Counted from the first letter of the stretch, positions 19,263 through 28,941 are shown. The stretch is 64,000 nt of DNA from an uncultured Paracoccaceae bacterium (GCA_951812615.1 CATOSU010000004.1:62001-126000), one strand, 5' to 3'. Translations and numbers: made by a program. The notes: a model not told the origin generated them from the letters alone.

Positions 19263-21446
19263 TCACGCGCCCTTTTCGGTCTTCAGAAGTTTCTGCATCG
19301 CGTCGGCATTGCTGGCGCTGCTGTCCTGCATCTTCTGCATGCGTTTCAGCTGCTTGATGATCACCGGACACTTGGCTTCGGACTGGTACAGCAGCTGGCA
19401 ATGCAGGCAGTTGATGCATTCGTTGGGATTGATCTCGCCGGTCGGGTGAATGGCCTTGACCGGGCAGTCATTGGCGCAGGTCTGGCACGGGTTGCCGCAT
19501 TCGCGGTACCGCCTGAGCCAGTCGAACATGCGGATCCGCGCCGGGATCGCCAGCGCGCCGCCCAGCGGACACAGGTAGCGGCAGTAAAACCGCTCGATCA
19601 TCAGTCCCGGCAGCAGCATCGCCAGCGCAAACAGCACAAATGGCCACGTTCTCTGGAATTTCAGGATGATCGCGGTCTTGAACGGCTCGACCTCGGCATA
19701 TTGCTCGGCCAGCGGGATCGATGCCAGCGACACGCCAAAGAGCGCCAGAAAGATCAGATATTTGACCGGCCACAGCCGTTCGTGCAGACCCCAGGGCAGG
19801 TTGATCTGCGGGATCCTGCAGAACCGTGCGATCTGATTGCTCAGCTCCTGCAACGCCCCGAACGGGCAGAGCCAGCCGCAATAGGCGCCCCGGCCCCAGA
19901 AAATCAGCGCCGCCGCGACCGAGAACCACAGGATAAAGATCAGCGGGTCCAGCAGGAACGTGTCCCACGTGAACCCGCCCTGCAGCGATCCCGCCAGCGC
20001 CATCAGGTTCACGATCGACAGCTGCGCGTTAGCGTACCAGCTCAGATAAACCAGCGTCACGGTCAGAAACCCGATGCGGAACCAATAGAAGGCCCGCGCG
20101 TTGCGTGTTGCCTGCCGCTGAAAGAAGAACACCCCGGTCAGCACACCAAGCATCGCCAGCAACCCGGCAATCTCAACCTGCCGCTCCTTCCAAATCCGCA
20201 TCCACAATTCTGCTTTGGCCGCTGCCTCATCATCGAATTCAGCCTCGACAGGCGCCGGCGGCGCGACTGGCACCAGGTACGGATCCGGCACCCGGTAGCC
20301 CAGTTCGAAGGTCAGGAACGCCTTGTCCACGGGACCGACCGCCCGGTGCACCAGCAACTGCAAATCCCACGGTGCGGTCGGGTCGAACCCGGCATCGGCG
20401 GGAATGCGGAACATGTCGATTTCCTGAAACTGGGGCGCATCCGGCGCCGCAACTTCGCCCAGCCTCCGGTGCATCCGGTCCCGGAACCGCAGCGTGGTGT
20501 CACCCTGCAAAACCGCGATCCGGTCGAAAATCCCACCGCGCACATAGCCCGATCCCTTGAACGAATACCGCCCGCGTCCGGCAATCAGGATCGCGTGGTC
20601 GCCCTCTTCCAGCCAGTCGGTCAGATTGGCATATTCCGCCTCGCCCAACAGGCTCAGGCCGATCTCGGGCACGCTGATCAGCGCGGTGTTCAGGTCGATG
20701 TAAACCTCGTCCGGCGCGCCCGGTTCCGGCCGGTCGATGGCGCGCTGATCGCCCAGCGCCTCGAACGCGCCGTTGACCTGACCGACATCCAGAATCATCC
20801 GCCGTGCCGACCCGTCCCCGATCATCTCTGACCAGTCCTTTTCGGCCCCGATCTCGCTTTTTATGGTGAATTCAGGCCCGGAATGCGCCGCCGGCGGTTC
20901 CAGCCCACCCAGCCCCAGCGCCCGCGCCACCTTCAGCCCGGCCCGGATCACGCTGTCCTCGATCACCATCACCGTCACCGTCGCGCCCGAGATGATATCG
21001 ATCTCGTGCGACGATCCGCGCTCGGTCAGTTCCTGCTTCAGATCCGTGCCGGTAAAGGTTTCGATCGACTCGCGCATGCGCCGTTCGGGAATGCCGATCA
21101 GCACGATCGGTTCGGAATGGTCCCCCAGCACCGCACCGGTGAGAACCGCATCCTGCGATACCGCCACGACGATATCGATGGGCTTGCCCGAATACCCCGT
21201 GGTGCCGACCAGATCGGTCGTGACAAAGGCCCATCCCAGCGTTTCGCCCCCCGCTGTCAGCGGCGCAACGGGAAGGTCGTCGCGCATCGCGCCGAAACCC
21301 GTCGCACCCGGCAGCAGCGCCGCAGGATCAACCGTGGACAGGTATTTGTCCAGCGCCGGCCGTTCCTGGCCCGCTGCCATCCCGGTCAGCAGCGTCGCGA
21401 ACAGAATCACGCCAAGCGTCAGCAATTTCCGGAAGGTCACGAACAT
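19263..21446 (-). CDS. nosR: NosR: membrane flavo-iron-sulfur protein, electron donor to NosZ
   Basis: A 727-residue protein: an N-terminal export signal, a periplasmic FMN-binding domain with [13 protein letters not shown] (SGAT at 153-156, where the flavin is attached by NosX), several TM helices, then two CxxxCP motifs ([23 protein letters not shown]) and two ferredoxin-like [4Fe-4S] motifs near the C-terminus ([24 protein letters not shown]). It is needed for nosZ expression and activity. First gene of the operon, with an FNR-type box 51 bp before the start. Confidence 0.96.
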   Translation of the reverse strand: MFVTFRKLLTLGVILFATLLTGMAAGQERPALDKYLSTVDPAALLPGATGFGAMRDDLPVAPLTAGGETLGWAFVTTDLVGTTGYSGKPIDIVVAVSQDAVLTGAVLGDHSEPIVLIGIPERRMRESIETFTGTDLKQELTERGSSHEIDIISGATVTVMVIEDSVIRAGLKVARALGLGGLEPPAAHSGPEFTIKSEIGAEKDWSEMIGDGSARRMILDVGQVNGAFEALGDQRAIDRPEPGAPDEVYIDLNTALISVPEIGLSLLGEAEYANLTDWLEEGDHAILIAGRGRYSFKGSGYVRGGIFDRIAVLQGDTTLRFRDRMHRRLGEVAAPDAPQFQEIDMFRIPADAGFDPTAPWDLQLLVHRAVGPVDKAFLTFELGYRVPDPYLVPVAPPAPVEAEFDDEAAAKAELWMRIWKERQVEIAGLLAMLGVLTGVFFFQRQATRNARAFYWFRIGFLTVTLVYLSWYANAQLSIVNLMALAGSLQGGFTWDTFLLDPLIFILWFSVAAALIFWGRGAYCGWLCPFGALQELSNQIARFCRIPQINLPWGLHERLWPVKYLIFLALFGVSLASIPLAEQYAEVEPFKTAIILKFQRTWPFVLFALAMLLPGLMIERFYCRYLCPLGGALAIPARIRMFDWLRRYRECGNPCQTCANDCPVKAIHPTGEINPNECINCLHCQLLYQSEAKCPVIIKQLKRMQKMQDSSASNADAMQKLLKTEKGA

Positions 21447-21496
21447 CTGTCCCCCAACATTTGCGGCGACCGTAAACCCGGCCCGAACAGGTTGCC

Positions 21497-21510
21497 TTGA
21501 CCCATATCAA
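21497..21510 (-). promoter_or_regulatory. FNR/Dnr-type box upstream of nosR
   Basis: The sequence TTGACCCATATCAA matches the FNR/FixK/Dnr consensus TTGAT-N4-ATCAA at 9 of 10 fixed positions. Its centre lies 57 bp before the nosR start codon, so a site at -41.5 would put the transcript start about 16 nt before the ATG. Oxygen/NO control of nos operons by such regulators is well established; this site is assigned by pattern. Confidence 0.7.
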
Positions 21511-21667
21511 TTCAGTATTTTTAATACTTATTATGGAAATGCATCGAAACCTTTTGTGGAAACAGCCGCTTACAGCGCGGGCCCGGGCACGGGGCAAATC
21601 CCGCCTCTGCCCAAAAGAATTGTCTCAGGCTTTGACCTTTGCGCCGGACCGGCCGAATACTTGGCCC

Positions 21668-22813
21668 ATGAAGATCACGAAAATCGAAACCTTCACCGTT
21701 CCGCCGCGCTGGTTGTTCCTGCGGATCGAAACCGATGCCGGGATCGTCGGCTGGGGCGAACCGGTGCTCGAAGGCCACGCCGAAAGCTGCGCGGCCGGGG
21801 TCATGGCGCTCGAAGATTTCCTGAAGGGCCGCAACCCGCTGCATATCGAGGACACATGGCAGGCGATCTACCGCACCGGATGCTATCGCGGCGGTCCGGT
21901 GATGATGTCGGTTCTCAGCGGCATCGACATGGCGCTGTGGGACATCAAGGGCAAACATTTCGGCGCCCCGGTGCACGCGCTGATGGGGGGACCGGTGCGC
22001 GACAGGGTCCGCAGTTATTGCTGGATCGGCGGTGACCGTCCCGCCAACCTGATCGACGGGGCGAGGGACCTGCAGGCGCGGGGGTTCAACGCCGCCAAGA
22101 TGAACATCTGCGAAGAATTGCAGATCGTCGACACGATGCAGAAAGTGGACACCATCGTCCGGCAACTCTCCGACCTGCGCGAGGCGTTGGGCTGGGGCTT
22201 TGACCTTGCCTTCGACTTTCACGGCCGGGTGCATTACCCGATGGCCAAGATCCTGCTGAAGGAACTGGAACCGCTGCGCCCGCTTTTCGTCGAGGACGCC
22301 GTCGCCTCGCAACAGATCGACGCCATGGCCGAACTGGCCGCCGCCACCTCCATTCCGCTGACCATCGGTGAACGTCTGCATTCGCGCCATGACTTCAAGC
22401 GCGTCTTCGAAACCCGCGCCGCGCGGGTCATCAACCCGGACACGGCCCATGTCGGCGGCATCTCGGAAATGGTTCGCATCGGCGCCATGGCCGAATCCTA
22501 TGACGTGGCGCTCGCACCGCATTGCCCGCTGTGCCCCATCGCGCTGGCCGCCTGCCTGCAGGTCGATGCCATCTGCTGGAACGCATTCATTCAGGAGCAA
22601 AGCCTCGGCATGCACTACAATCAGGGCGGCGATGTGCTGGATTACGTGGCCGAAGGGACGTTCACGCTGGCCGACGGGTTCCTGCACATCCCGCAGGCCC
22701 CCGGTCTGGGCATCGAAATCCGCGAGGACGTGGTCCGTGACCGCGCCCGTACAGGTCACGCATGGCGCGCGCCGCTCTGGCGCCACGCTGACGGCTCCGT
22801 GTCGGAGTGGTAG
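21668..22813 (+). CDS. dgoD: D-galactonate dehydratase (enolase superfamily)
   Basis: A 381-residue mandelate-racemase/enolase-superfamily enzyme that dehydrates D-galactonate to 2-dehydro-3-deoxy-galactonate. Seen: MKITKIETFTVPPRWLFLRIETD start, metal/catalytic segment FDFHGRVHYPMA (Asp-x-His), the second and third metal acids in FVEDAVASQQ and TIGERLHSRHDF, the DTAHVGGISE strand and the base APHCPLCPIALAA. Length matches DgoD of E. coli (382). The ATG at 21668 lies far inside a longer frame and gives the family-like N-terminus. The aldolase starts 3 bp after its stop. Confidence 0.85.
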   Translation: MKITKIETFTVPPRWLFLRIETDAGIVGWGEPVLEGHAESCAAGVMALEDFLKGRNPLHIEDTWQAIYRTGCYRGGPVMMSVLSGIDMALWDIKGKHFGAPVHALMGGPVRDRVRSYCWIGGDRPANLIDGARDLQARGFNAAKMNICEELQIVDTMQKVDTIVRQLSDLREALGWGFDLAFDFHGRVHYPMAKILLKELEPLRPLFVEDAVASQQIDAMAELAAATSIPLTIGERLHSRHDFKRVFETRAARVINPDTAHVGGISEMVRIGAMAESYDVALAPHCPLCPIALAACLQVDAICWNAFIQEQSLGMHYNQGGDVLDYVAEGTFTLADGFLHIPQAPGLGIEIREDVVRDRARTGHAWRAPLWRHADGSVSEW

Positions 22814-22815
22814 GG

Positions 22816-23700
22816 ATGTTCGACGGAATTCACGCCGTCCTCTACGCGCTGTTTCAGGCCGACGAACGGATTGACCCCGGCGCGATGCGGGCACAGGTGG
22901 GCTGGTGCCTTGAGCGCGGCTGCCACGGCATCACCGTTCTGGGCCTCGCAACCGAGGTGCTGAAACTCACGCAGGCCGAGCGCCGCCAGCTGGTCGAAAT
23001 CGTTGCGCCGGACGTGGCCGGCAATCGCCCGTTTTCCGTTACCATCGCCGGCAATTCCGTGGCCGAACAGGCCGAATTGGCCCGCGTGGCCGAGGCCAGC
23101 GGCGCCGACTGGCTGATCCTGCAGCCGCCGATGGCCGGGGCCTACGATGCTGCCGTGTACCTCGATTTCTTCGCCCGCGTTGCGGCCTCTGTCAGCCTGC
23201 CGGTGGCCATTCAGAACGCCCCGCAATACCTCGGGCGGGGGTTGTCGGCGGCAGATATCGCGCTGTTGCGCGACCGCTGCCCGAACCTTGCCGCGATCAA
23301 GGCCGAAGACCCGGCCGACGGGCTGCAGACGCTGATCGGCGTGGCCGGCAGCGATCTCGCCGTGCTTGGCGGGCGGGGCGGGCAGGACATGATCAACTGC
23401 CTGCGCGCCGGGGCCCAGGGCTTTGTTCTGGCCCCGGATATCGTGCCGGTGGCGGTGCAGATCATGGCGCACTGGACCGCCGGCCGGTCCGACGCGGCCG
23501 AGGCGCTCTTCGCCGCCGCCACCCCGTCCATCGATTTTGCCATGCAGTCGCTGGAACACCTCATTACTTACGGCAAACGCATCTTTGCCGAACAGGCCGG
23601 GCTACCCGTGCACGACCGCGCACCGGCCCTGCCGTTGGACCCGGCGGGGGAGGCAATCGCCAGGCATTGGGCCACCGTCCTGCGCAACCTTGCACTCTAG
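22816..23700 (+). CDS. DHDPS/NAL-family aldolase (likely 2-keto-3-deoxy-sugar acid aldolase)
   Basis: A 294-residue protein of the dihydrodipicolinate synthase / N-acetylneuraminate lyase fold. Schiff-base lysine in AAIKAEDPAD near residue 160; the Tyr-containing strand QNAPQYLG near 135. The N-terminus MFDGIHAVLYALFQADERIDPGAMR is not that of lysine-pathway DapA. Because it follows galactonate dehydratase with 2 bp between stop and start, the likely role is cleavage of the 2-keto-3-deoxy acid to pyruvate plus an aldehyde; this is context inference. Confidence 0.8.
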   Translation: MFDGIHAVLYALFQADERIDPGAMRAQVGWCLERGCHGITVLGLATEVLKLTQAERRQLVEIVAPDVAGNRPFSVTIAGNSVAEQAELARVAEASGADWLILQPPMAGAYDAAVYLDFFARVAASVSLPVAIQNAPQYLGRGLSAADIALLRDRCPNLAAIKAEDPADGLQTLIGVAGSDLAVLGGRGGQDMINCLRAGAQGFVLAPDIVPVAVQIMAHWTAGRSDAAEALFAAATPSIDFAMQSLEHLITYGKRIFAEQAGLPVHDRAPALPLDPAGEAIARHWATVLRNLAL

Positions 23701-23964
23701 ATTTCAAATATCGGTGTGATCGAACAGGAACAGGCGGCCAAGGTCACCGCCGCGTCGGTCGGGTGCCCGAACGTGGAAATGCTGCGCAACATAAACGGCG
23801 GTGGCGCTGCCTGACCCTGAACCGGGACAGGGCAGGGGGGCTTCCGGTCCTGCCCACGTGCAGTCGACACCGCTTACCGCTCTGAAAAACAACCCTTTTT
23901 CCGCTTAACTGAATGTTTCCAGAATCCCGCCATAGTCTCCCGGAGCAGTGAAACGGAGAAACGG

Positions 23965-24462
23965 ATGAGCATTCAGATGCAGATGGCTCCTCAGACCCGC
24001 AGCGGGTTCATGATGGGGTATCTGGAAACCCTCGCACTGGTCGAGCGGTTGCACCGGTTGTTGCTTGACGTCATCAAGGATGAATTCGAACGGGTCGGGG
24101 TTCTCGACATCAACGCGGTGCAGGCGCTGCTTCTGTTCAACATCGGGGCGAACGAGGTGACGGCCGGCGAACTCAAATCGCGCGGTTACTACCAGGGCAG
24201 CAATGTCAGCTACAATCTCAAGAAGCTGGTGGAAATGGGGTACATGCACCACCAGCGGTGCGAGATTGACCGCCGCTCAGTCCGTGTGCGCCTGACCCAG
24301 CGGGGGCGCGAAGTGGCGAGCGTGGTGCAGACCCTGTTTGAACGCCATGCCGAGGGGCTGGAAACGCGCGGCGTGATCGACGTGGCGCGGGTGGAGGACA
24401 TCACGTCGTCGCTCAAGCGGGTCGAACGCTACTGGACGGATCAGATCCGCTATATCTACTGA
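23965..24462 (+). CDS. ldtR: MarR-family winged-helix regulator, LdtR-like
   Basis: A 165-residue winged-helix protein. HTH near residues 65-95 (NEVTAGELKSRGYYQGSNVSYNLKKLVEMGYMHHQRCEIDRRSVRVRLT-region). This matches the LdtR group of alphaproteobacteria (known from Liberibacter, where LdtR controls the L,D-transpeptidase ldtP), but I assign it by pattern only. No ldtP is next to it here. Preceded by a 264-bp region with no gene; purine-rich Shine-Dalgarno GGAGAAACGG before the ATG. Confidence 0.7.
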   Translation: MSIQMQMAPQTRSGFMMGYLETLALVERLHRLLLDVIKDEFERVGVLDINAVQALLLFNIGANEVTAGELKSRGYYQGSNVSYNLKKLVEMGYMHHQRCEIDRRSVRVRLTQRGREVASVVQTLFERHAEGLETRGVIDVARVEDITSSLKRVERYWTDQIRYIY

Positions 24463-24498
24463 GGCAGGTTAAGAGGCGCTTCACCTCCGGAGCCCGGT

Positions 24499-25224
24499 TC
24501 AGTCCGCCATGGACAGGACCGGGCTTTCCATTTCGCGCAGCAGCTTGCGGATCATCGCGTTCTCGAAATCCTCGAAATCCAGCGCGGTTTCCACGAAGGC
24601 GCCCGGACCCATCAGCACCCAGGCCTTGAAATAGGCCACCAGTTCGGACATCTCGACCATGCGCAGATCGCCCGCCTGCGGATCGTCCGCCCCGATCACC
24701 AGCGCGTTGATGGTCAGCGACCGGCTGCTCAGCCCGGCCCGCACATCGCGCGGATGCGGCCCGGTGTTTTGCTTGCCGTCGCCTGAAATATCCAGCGTGT
24801 GCGCCCGGCAGTCCGGCTGCAATGACAGCATCGCCGCACCGCTCTGCATAGCCGTGCCCAGCGCGGTGCTCAGATCCCGCCGCCGCGGCCCGTCCGCGTC
24901 CGACCCGTCGGTGATCAGCCGCGCCGCCAGCCGCTCCAGCACCGGTTGCGCGCTCACCTCTGTCCACCCGATCAGAACCCGCTGATGTTCGGTTCCGCTC
25001 CATTCGTACACGGCAACCCGCACATGCGCGCCCGGATGCCTCAGAAACGCCTGGCTCACATCCGGATGCAACAGCGCCGCCGCCAGCCCGTTGCGCTGCA
25101 GCATGTATTCCTCGCGACTCACCGACCCCGAAACATCCAGCCCCAGCGCCAGCGCCAGTCGGCAGGCCGGCGCCCCCGGCTGCGCCAGCCCGATCAGCAC
25201 CAGCGCCAGCAAGACCCGGATCAT
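24499..25224 (-). CDS. DUF1194 von Willebrand-A-like exported protein (copy 2)
   Basis: A 241-residue exported protein with a signal peptide and a von Willebrand factor A-like fold. The metal-ion-dependent adhesion motif DxSxS is present: LDVSGSVSREEY near residue 30; ISGDGKQNTGPHP follows later. DUF1194 proteins are common in Rhodobacterales but functionally uncharacterised. It overlaps its paralogue upstream by 4 bp, so the pair forms one transcription unit. Confidence 0.78.
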   Translation of the reverse strand: MIRVLLALVLIGLAQPGAPACRLALALGLDVSGSVSREEYMLQRNGLAAALLHPDVSQAFLRHPGAHVRVAVYEWSGTEHQRVLIGWTEVSAQPVLERLAARLITDGSDADGPRRRDLSTALGTAMQSGAAMLSLQPDCRAHTLDISGDGKQNTGPHPRDVRAGLSSRSLTINALVIGADDPQAGDLRMVEMSELVAYFKAWVLMGPGAFVETALDFEDFENAMIRKLLREMESPVLSMAD

Positions 25225-25934
25225 CCCGGCGCCCTCCGGCCCTCCGGCAGCGCCCCGATCGCCCGCGGCGACAATTCACGTTCCAGCTTGCGCCGCATCG
25301 CGCGCTCGTAATCCTCGAACCCGTCGGCCACCTCCAGAAACGCGCCCGGCCCACGCAGCACCTCGGACCGGTAAAACTCGATCAACTCGACCTCGCCCTC
25401 AAAATCCGCACCATTGATCACCAGCCCGTTCACCACCACTCCGGCAAACGGAAACGCGGCATAGGCCTCCGCCGGGCGGAAGCCTTCGTTGTTCTCGCCA
25501 TCCCCGGCCATGTCCAGCGTCCGGAACAGGCAGGCCGGCGCCCGCCGCAACAGGTTCGCCCCAAATCCCAGCGCATAGCCCATCGCGGTCGGAAAATCGT
25601 TGTGGCTGCGCTTGGAAAGCCCGATCGCCTCCGCCGCAACCAACAAATCGCCCGGCCCCTCGATCAACCGCCAGTCCAGCAAAAGCGACTGGTTGTAACG
25701 CCCGCTCCATTCATACGCCGCCAGCGCCACCGGCAGATTACCGGCCAGAAATGCGCGCTGCACCTCGGGCGCGATCAGCGCCGCGGCCAGACCGCCGCGC
25801 TGCAGCCGGTCCTCGCCGTCATCCACCGAGGACGACACGTCGATCGCAAGGACCAGCGCCAGCCGGCACTCTGCCGCCGGCGCCGCCCCGGCCGCAAGAC
25901 ACCACAGAAGAAAGAGCGCCGCGCGCCTCACCAA
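25221..25934 (-). CDS. DUF1194 von Willebrand-A-like exported protein (copy 1)
   Basis: A 237-residue paralogue of the gene downstream, with a signal peptide (LFLLWCLAAGAAPAAEC) and MIDAS motif AIDVSSSVDDGED. Other shared blocks: RGGLAAALIAPEVQRAFL, VALAAYEWSGR, DMAGDGENNEGFRP, RGPGAFLEVADGFEDYERAMRRKL. It overlaps the glyoxalase stop region (7 bp), so glyoxalase, copy 1 and copy 2 may be co-transcribed. Function unknown. Confidence 0.78.
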   Translation of the reverse strand: MVRRAALFLLWCLAAGAAPAAECRLALVLAIDVSSSVDDGEDRLQRGGLAAALIAPEVQRAFLAGNLPVALAAYEWSGRYNQSLLLDWRLIEGPGDLLVAAEAIGLSKRSHNDFPTAMGYALGFGANLLRRAPACLFRTLDMAGDGENNEGFRPAEAYAAFPFAGVVVNGLVINGADFEGEVELIEFYRSEVLRGPGAFLEVADGFEDYERAMRRKLERELSPRAIGALPEGRRAPG

Positions 25935-26356
25935 TGGCCGATATTCTCCATGCTGACCCAGGGCTCGGCCGGTTCCAGCGACCCGTCGGCATGCAACAGC
26001 TCGACCGAGATGTTGTCCGGCGAACGGACAAAGGCCATCCGCCCGTCCCGTGGCGGCCGGTTGATCGTCACCCCGTTATCCATCAGGAACTGGCAGGTCT
26101 CGTAGATATTGTCGACGGCATAGGCCAGATGTCCGAAATGGCGGCCGTCACTGGGCAATCCATCATCGCCGTCCCAGTTATAGGTCAGCTCGACCGGGCA
26201 ATCCTCCTGTCCCGGCGGCGCCATGAACACCAGCGAAAACCGCCCGCCCTCGTGGTCTACGCGCCGGGTCTCCTTCAGGCCCAGAAGCTCGTAGAAGGCC
26301 ATGGATTTTTCCAGATCCTTCACCCGGACCATTGTGTGCAGATATTTGACGGACAT
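25928..26356 (-). CDS. gloA: Glyoxalase I (lactoylglutathione lyase)
   Basis: A 142-residue metalloenzyme converting the methylglyoxal-glutathione hemithioacetal to S-lactoylglutathione. ATG at 26356 gives MSVKYLHTMVRVKDLEKSMAFYELLGL, the typical GloA start; the four metal ligands of E. coli GloA (His5, Glu56, His74, Glu122) are matched by H7, the E in CPVELTYNWD, H in HFGHLAYAVDN and E in ISVELLHADGS. A 13-codon upstream extension lacks support. Followed by the DUF1194 pair. Confidence 0.9.
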   Translation of the reverse strand: MSVKYLHTMVRVKDLEKSMAFYELLGLKETRRVDHEGGRFSLVFMAPPGQEDCPVELTYNWDGDDGLPSDGRHFGHLAYAVDNIYETCQFLMDNGVTINRPPRDGRMAFVRSPDNISVELLHADGSLEPAEPWVSMENIGHW

Positions 26357-26477
26357 AGCGCAGAGCCTCCTGTGAAAACTGATCGCCCGGAGCATAGCGC
26401 GCGCTTGCCCCTTGTCGAGCGTTTCCCGTGCCGCTCCGTGCCCGGTCTGTGCCGGGCAGATGGCCCGCGCGCGCGCG

Positions 26478-27869
26478 TCAGAATGCCGACTGGATGCCGA
26501 AATTGATGCCCAGCTTGTTCGACTCGTAAAGCGCGATGTTGCTTTCCTTCTGCGATCCGAAAATCGTCAGGGTCGGGTTGAAGCCGTGATAATCGACCTG
26601 CTTGAAGATCAGCGTCAGATCGCCTCTGATTTCGTCGTCGCGCCGGCCGTCCCGGCTGTGCGGGGACACATCGTATTCCCGCGTGCGCAGCCCCAGCCCG
26701 AACTGAGCGGTCGCCCCGAAAACCGGTTGCGGCAGCACGATGCTGGCCCGCAGGCGCAATTCGGTGAATTCCTCAGATGGCACCGGTGAAACCGCCTCGG
26801 CCCCGGCCAGCGACCAGAACACCGAATGCCCGGAATTCAGCCGGTGCCCTCCCCACAGACTCATCCGGGCAGTATCCATATCCGCCGCGTTTATCCCCCA
26901 TTGCCGCTCGCCCTTCAGGCTGGCGCCCAGCCGGTTGCGCGGGTCCACAATATAGGCGTGATGCACGGCCCCGCGCAGGTACCGCGCATAGTCCGACCCG
27001 CCGTACCAGCTGTGGCCGAGATCCAGCCGCAGCGCGGTCTCGCCGCGTCCGCGCTGGTTCAGCCAGCGGTACCCGTAGCCGCCGAAGACCGAGGCAAAGG
27101 CAAAGTCGTCCCCGCTCACGCCCGGCGCCGTGCGCCGCGCCTCCTCGGTCAGGGTGTAGTGGCGCAGGTCGCCCTTGAAGAACAGGTCATGCGCCCCGGT
27201 CGCGGTCTGCGAAAACCGGTACCGCGTATCCAGCCCGAGCGTGTATTCGACCCCGGGCAGCGCCAGTGCCGCACCGGTCAGCTGATACTCCACCTGTTCA
27301 CCGAACAGCAGCTCGGTCTGTTCATAATTCAGGAACGAGGTTTCGCGCGACGATCCGTCGTTGATGTTGCTGTCAGGGGTGATCGAGAAGGTGATCCGCG
27401 TCGACCACGGATTCGTGGCCCGCAGGTATTTGAAATCCCGGATCGCGCGTGCTTCCCCGGATTGGTTCGGGGCCATCTCGACCGCGCGGCGCAGCCAGTA
27501 CTGGGCCAGCGTCTTGCGCCCCGAACTGGACTGAACCTGCGCCATGACCATCGATCCGGCATATTTGTCGCTATCGGTTTCCGCCGCGTCCAGCGCCGCC
27601 CATGCGGCGGTCCGGGCCTCGGTGTTGCGGCCCAGATCGCGCAGCGCCCGGGCCCGCACCAGCAGCGCGTTGAAATCTTCAGGATTTCGGGTCAGCAGGG
27701 CGTCGGCATAGGCCAGTGCACGGGCCGGATCGCCGCTGTCCAGCGCCAGAACGGCGGCGTGGGTCAGTTGCCCGGGTGTCAGAACAACTTCGGCCGCCAC
27801 GCCCGAGGTCCAGATCGCCAGACCCAGCGCCGCCCCGCTCAGGCCGCGCCGCAGTGCGCCCCAGCCCAT
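26478..27869 (-). CDS. Slam-like surface lipoprotein assembly modifier (TPR plus outer-membrane barrel)
   Basis: A 463-residue outer-membrane protein: signal peptide (GLAIWTSGVAA), an N-terminal TPR-like domain (residues about 30-150: LALDSGDPARALAYADALLTRNPEDFNALLVRARALRDLGRNTEA), then a C-terminal beta-barrel with alternating strands and a terminal phenylalanine (NFGIQSAF). This is the layout of the Slam (DUF560) family, which moves lipoproteins to the cell surface. The gene lies 9 bp after a lipoprotein gene with a TbpB-like domain, the usual Slam substrate pair. Function is inferred from layout and context. Confidence 0.75.
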   Translation of the reverse strand: MGWGALRRGLSGAALGLAIWTSGVAAEVVLTPGQLTHAAVLALDSGDPARALAYADALLTRNPEDFNALLVRARALRDLGRNTEARTAAWAALDAAETDSDKYAGSMVMAQVQSSSGRKTLAQYWLRRAVEMAPNQSGEARAIRDFKYLRATNPWSTRITFSITPDSNINDGSSRETSFLNYEQTELLFGEQVEYQLTGAALALPGVEYTLGLDTRYRFSQTATGAHDLFFKGDLRHYTLTEEARRTAPGVSGDDFAFASVFGGYGYRWLNQRGRGETALRLDLGHSWYGGSDYARYLRGAVHHAYIVDPRNRLGASLKGERQWGINAADMDTARMSLWGGHRLNSGHSVFWSLAGAEAVSPVPSEEFTELRLRASIVLPQPVFGATAQFGLGLRTREYDVSPHSRDGRRDDEIRGDLTLIFKQVDYHGFNPTLTIFGSQKESNIALYESNKLGINFGIQSAF

Positions 27870-27878
27870 CCGCGGGCC

Positions 27879-28928
27879 CTAGTTGCGGTACACGACAAAG
27901 CCGCCGGTGTCGCGCACCGTCACCCCGCTGGGCTGGCCGACCTCCGTTGTGGTCACGATCACCCCGACGATCTCTTCGGTTCCGGCGGTCGCATCGCCGG
28001 AAATCAGCGCGTAATAATTGCCTTCCTCGAACAGGATGACCTCGCCGTTGTCATTGACGAAATAGCTGGTGACTTCCCCCAGCATCTCGCCATTGTCATC
28101 CAGCACGCCCGGCCCGACGGTGAAATTGATCGTCGGGATCGCGGTCAGGCTGGCGGTCTGTTCGGTGTTGATGTCGGCCACCACCTGCGAGGTGATGTCA
28201 TTGCCGTTCACATCATAAATCACCCAGTCATAGACCTGCCCCTGCCCCTGCACCGCGTCGCCGCGGGTTCCGGTGCTGTCGTTGAAATCGTCGAAATCGA
28301 TGGCGATCTTGATCTTGCCCTCGGCATATTCCAGCCCGCCGGAGCCGCTGAAATCACGCACGCTCGAAATCTCGCCGGCATAGCTGGCCTGCCCGGTGGT
28401 GGGCAGGGTCACGCCGTCATCGCGCTGATAGACAAACCCGCCGAAGCCATAATCGACATAGGCGCCGGTCCGCACGATGGCGAACTGGGTGTTGCCGCTG
28501 GTGCTGACCCCATAGACCGCGCGGTGGGTGAACTGGTTGATCGGCGTGCCGGTCACACTGTCGGGAAATTGCGCCACCGCCTCGTAGACCGCGTATGGCC
28601 CCAGCGAGGACACCGCTGTGCCGCGGTTATAGACGTTGTCCCCGTCAAAACCCAGATTGTCGACCGTGAACGTGTCGTCGGTGGAATTGTAGGAGACGTC
28701 CGTTACGTACCCGTCCCCGGTATTGCCGCCGTCATCGACGGTGGGTTCGGTACGGAAAATGCCGCTGTCCGGCTGAGGCGACGCGGTGCCCGGCGGCAGC
28801 GTGCGGTCCGAGGTGATCCCGGTACCCGTATCGGTATCCGTGTCTGCGTCTTCCTCGACAAACGGGTTACCGCCGCTGCACGCGCCCACAAAGGCCGCCG
28901 CTACGGCGCCCAGCCAAATCCGCTTCAT
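27879..28928 (-). CDS. TbpB-like surface lipoprotein, predicted Slam substrate
   Basis: A 349-residue lipoprotein; start at ATG 28928 with GAGG 6 bp before it (a TTG at 28937 is the only earlier start). Signal MKRIWLGAVAAAFVGAC with lipobox Cys, then a Thr/Asp linker rich in D-T repeats (anchor-like), and a beta-rich body ending YRN. The body has the SGSGGLEYAEGKIKIAIDFDDF pattern of the transferrin-binding-protein-like B/D barrel domain, which is the domain recognised by Slam. Co-transcribed with the Slam-like gene. An IS element starts 21 bp upstream, so its promoter is displaced. Ligand is unknown. Confidence 0.72.
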   Translation of the reverse strand: MKRIWLGAVAAAFVGACSGGNPFVEEDADTDTDTGTGITSDRTLPPGTASPQPDSGIFRTEPTVDDGGNTGDGYVTDVSYNSTDDTFTVDNLGFDGDNVYNRGTAVSSLGPYAVYEAVAQFPDSVTGTPINQFTHRAVYGVSTSGNTQFAIVRTGAYVDYGFGGFVYQRDDGVTLPTTGQASYAGEISSVRDFSGSGGLEYAEGKIKIAIDFDDFNDSTGTRGDAVQGQGQVYDWVIYDVNGNDITSQVVADINTEQTASLTAIPTINFTVGPGVLDDNGEMLGEVTSYFVNDNGEVILFEEGNYYALISGDATAGTEEIVGVIVTTTEVGQPSGVTVRDTGGFVVYRN

Positions 28929-28941
28929 CTGCCTCAACCTT

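Noticed and set aside
23701-23964. Short frame ending in RNINGGGAA after the aldolase
   Set aside because: About 35 codons, no start with ribosome site and no recognisable family; region treated as intergenic.
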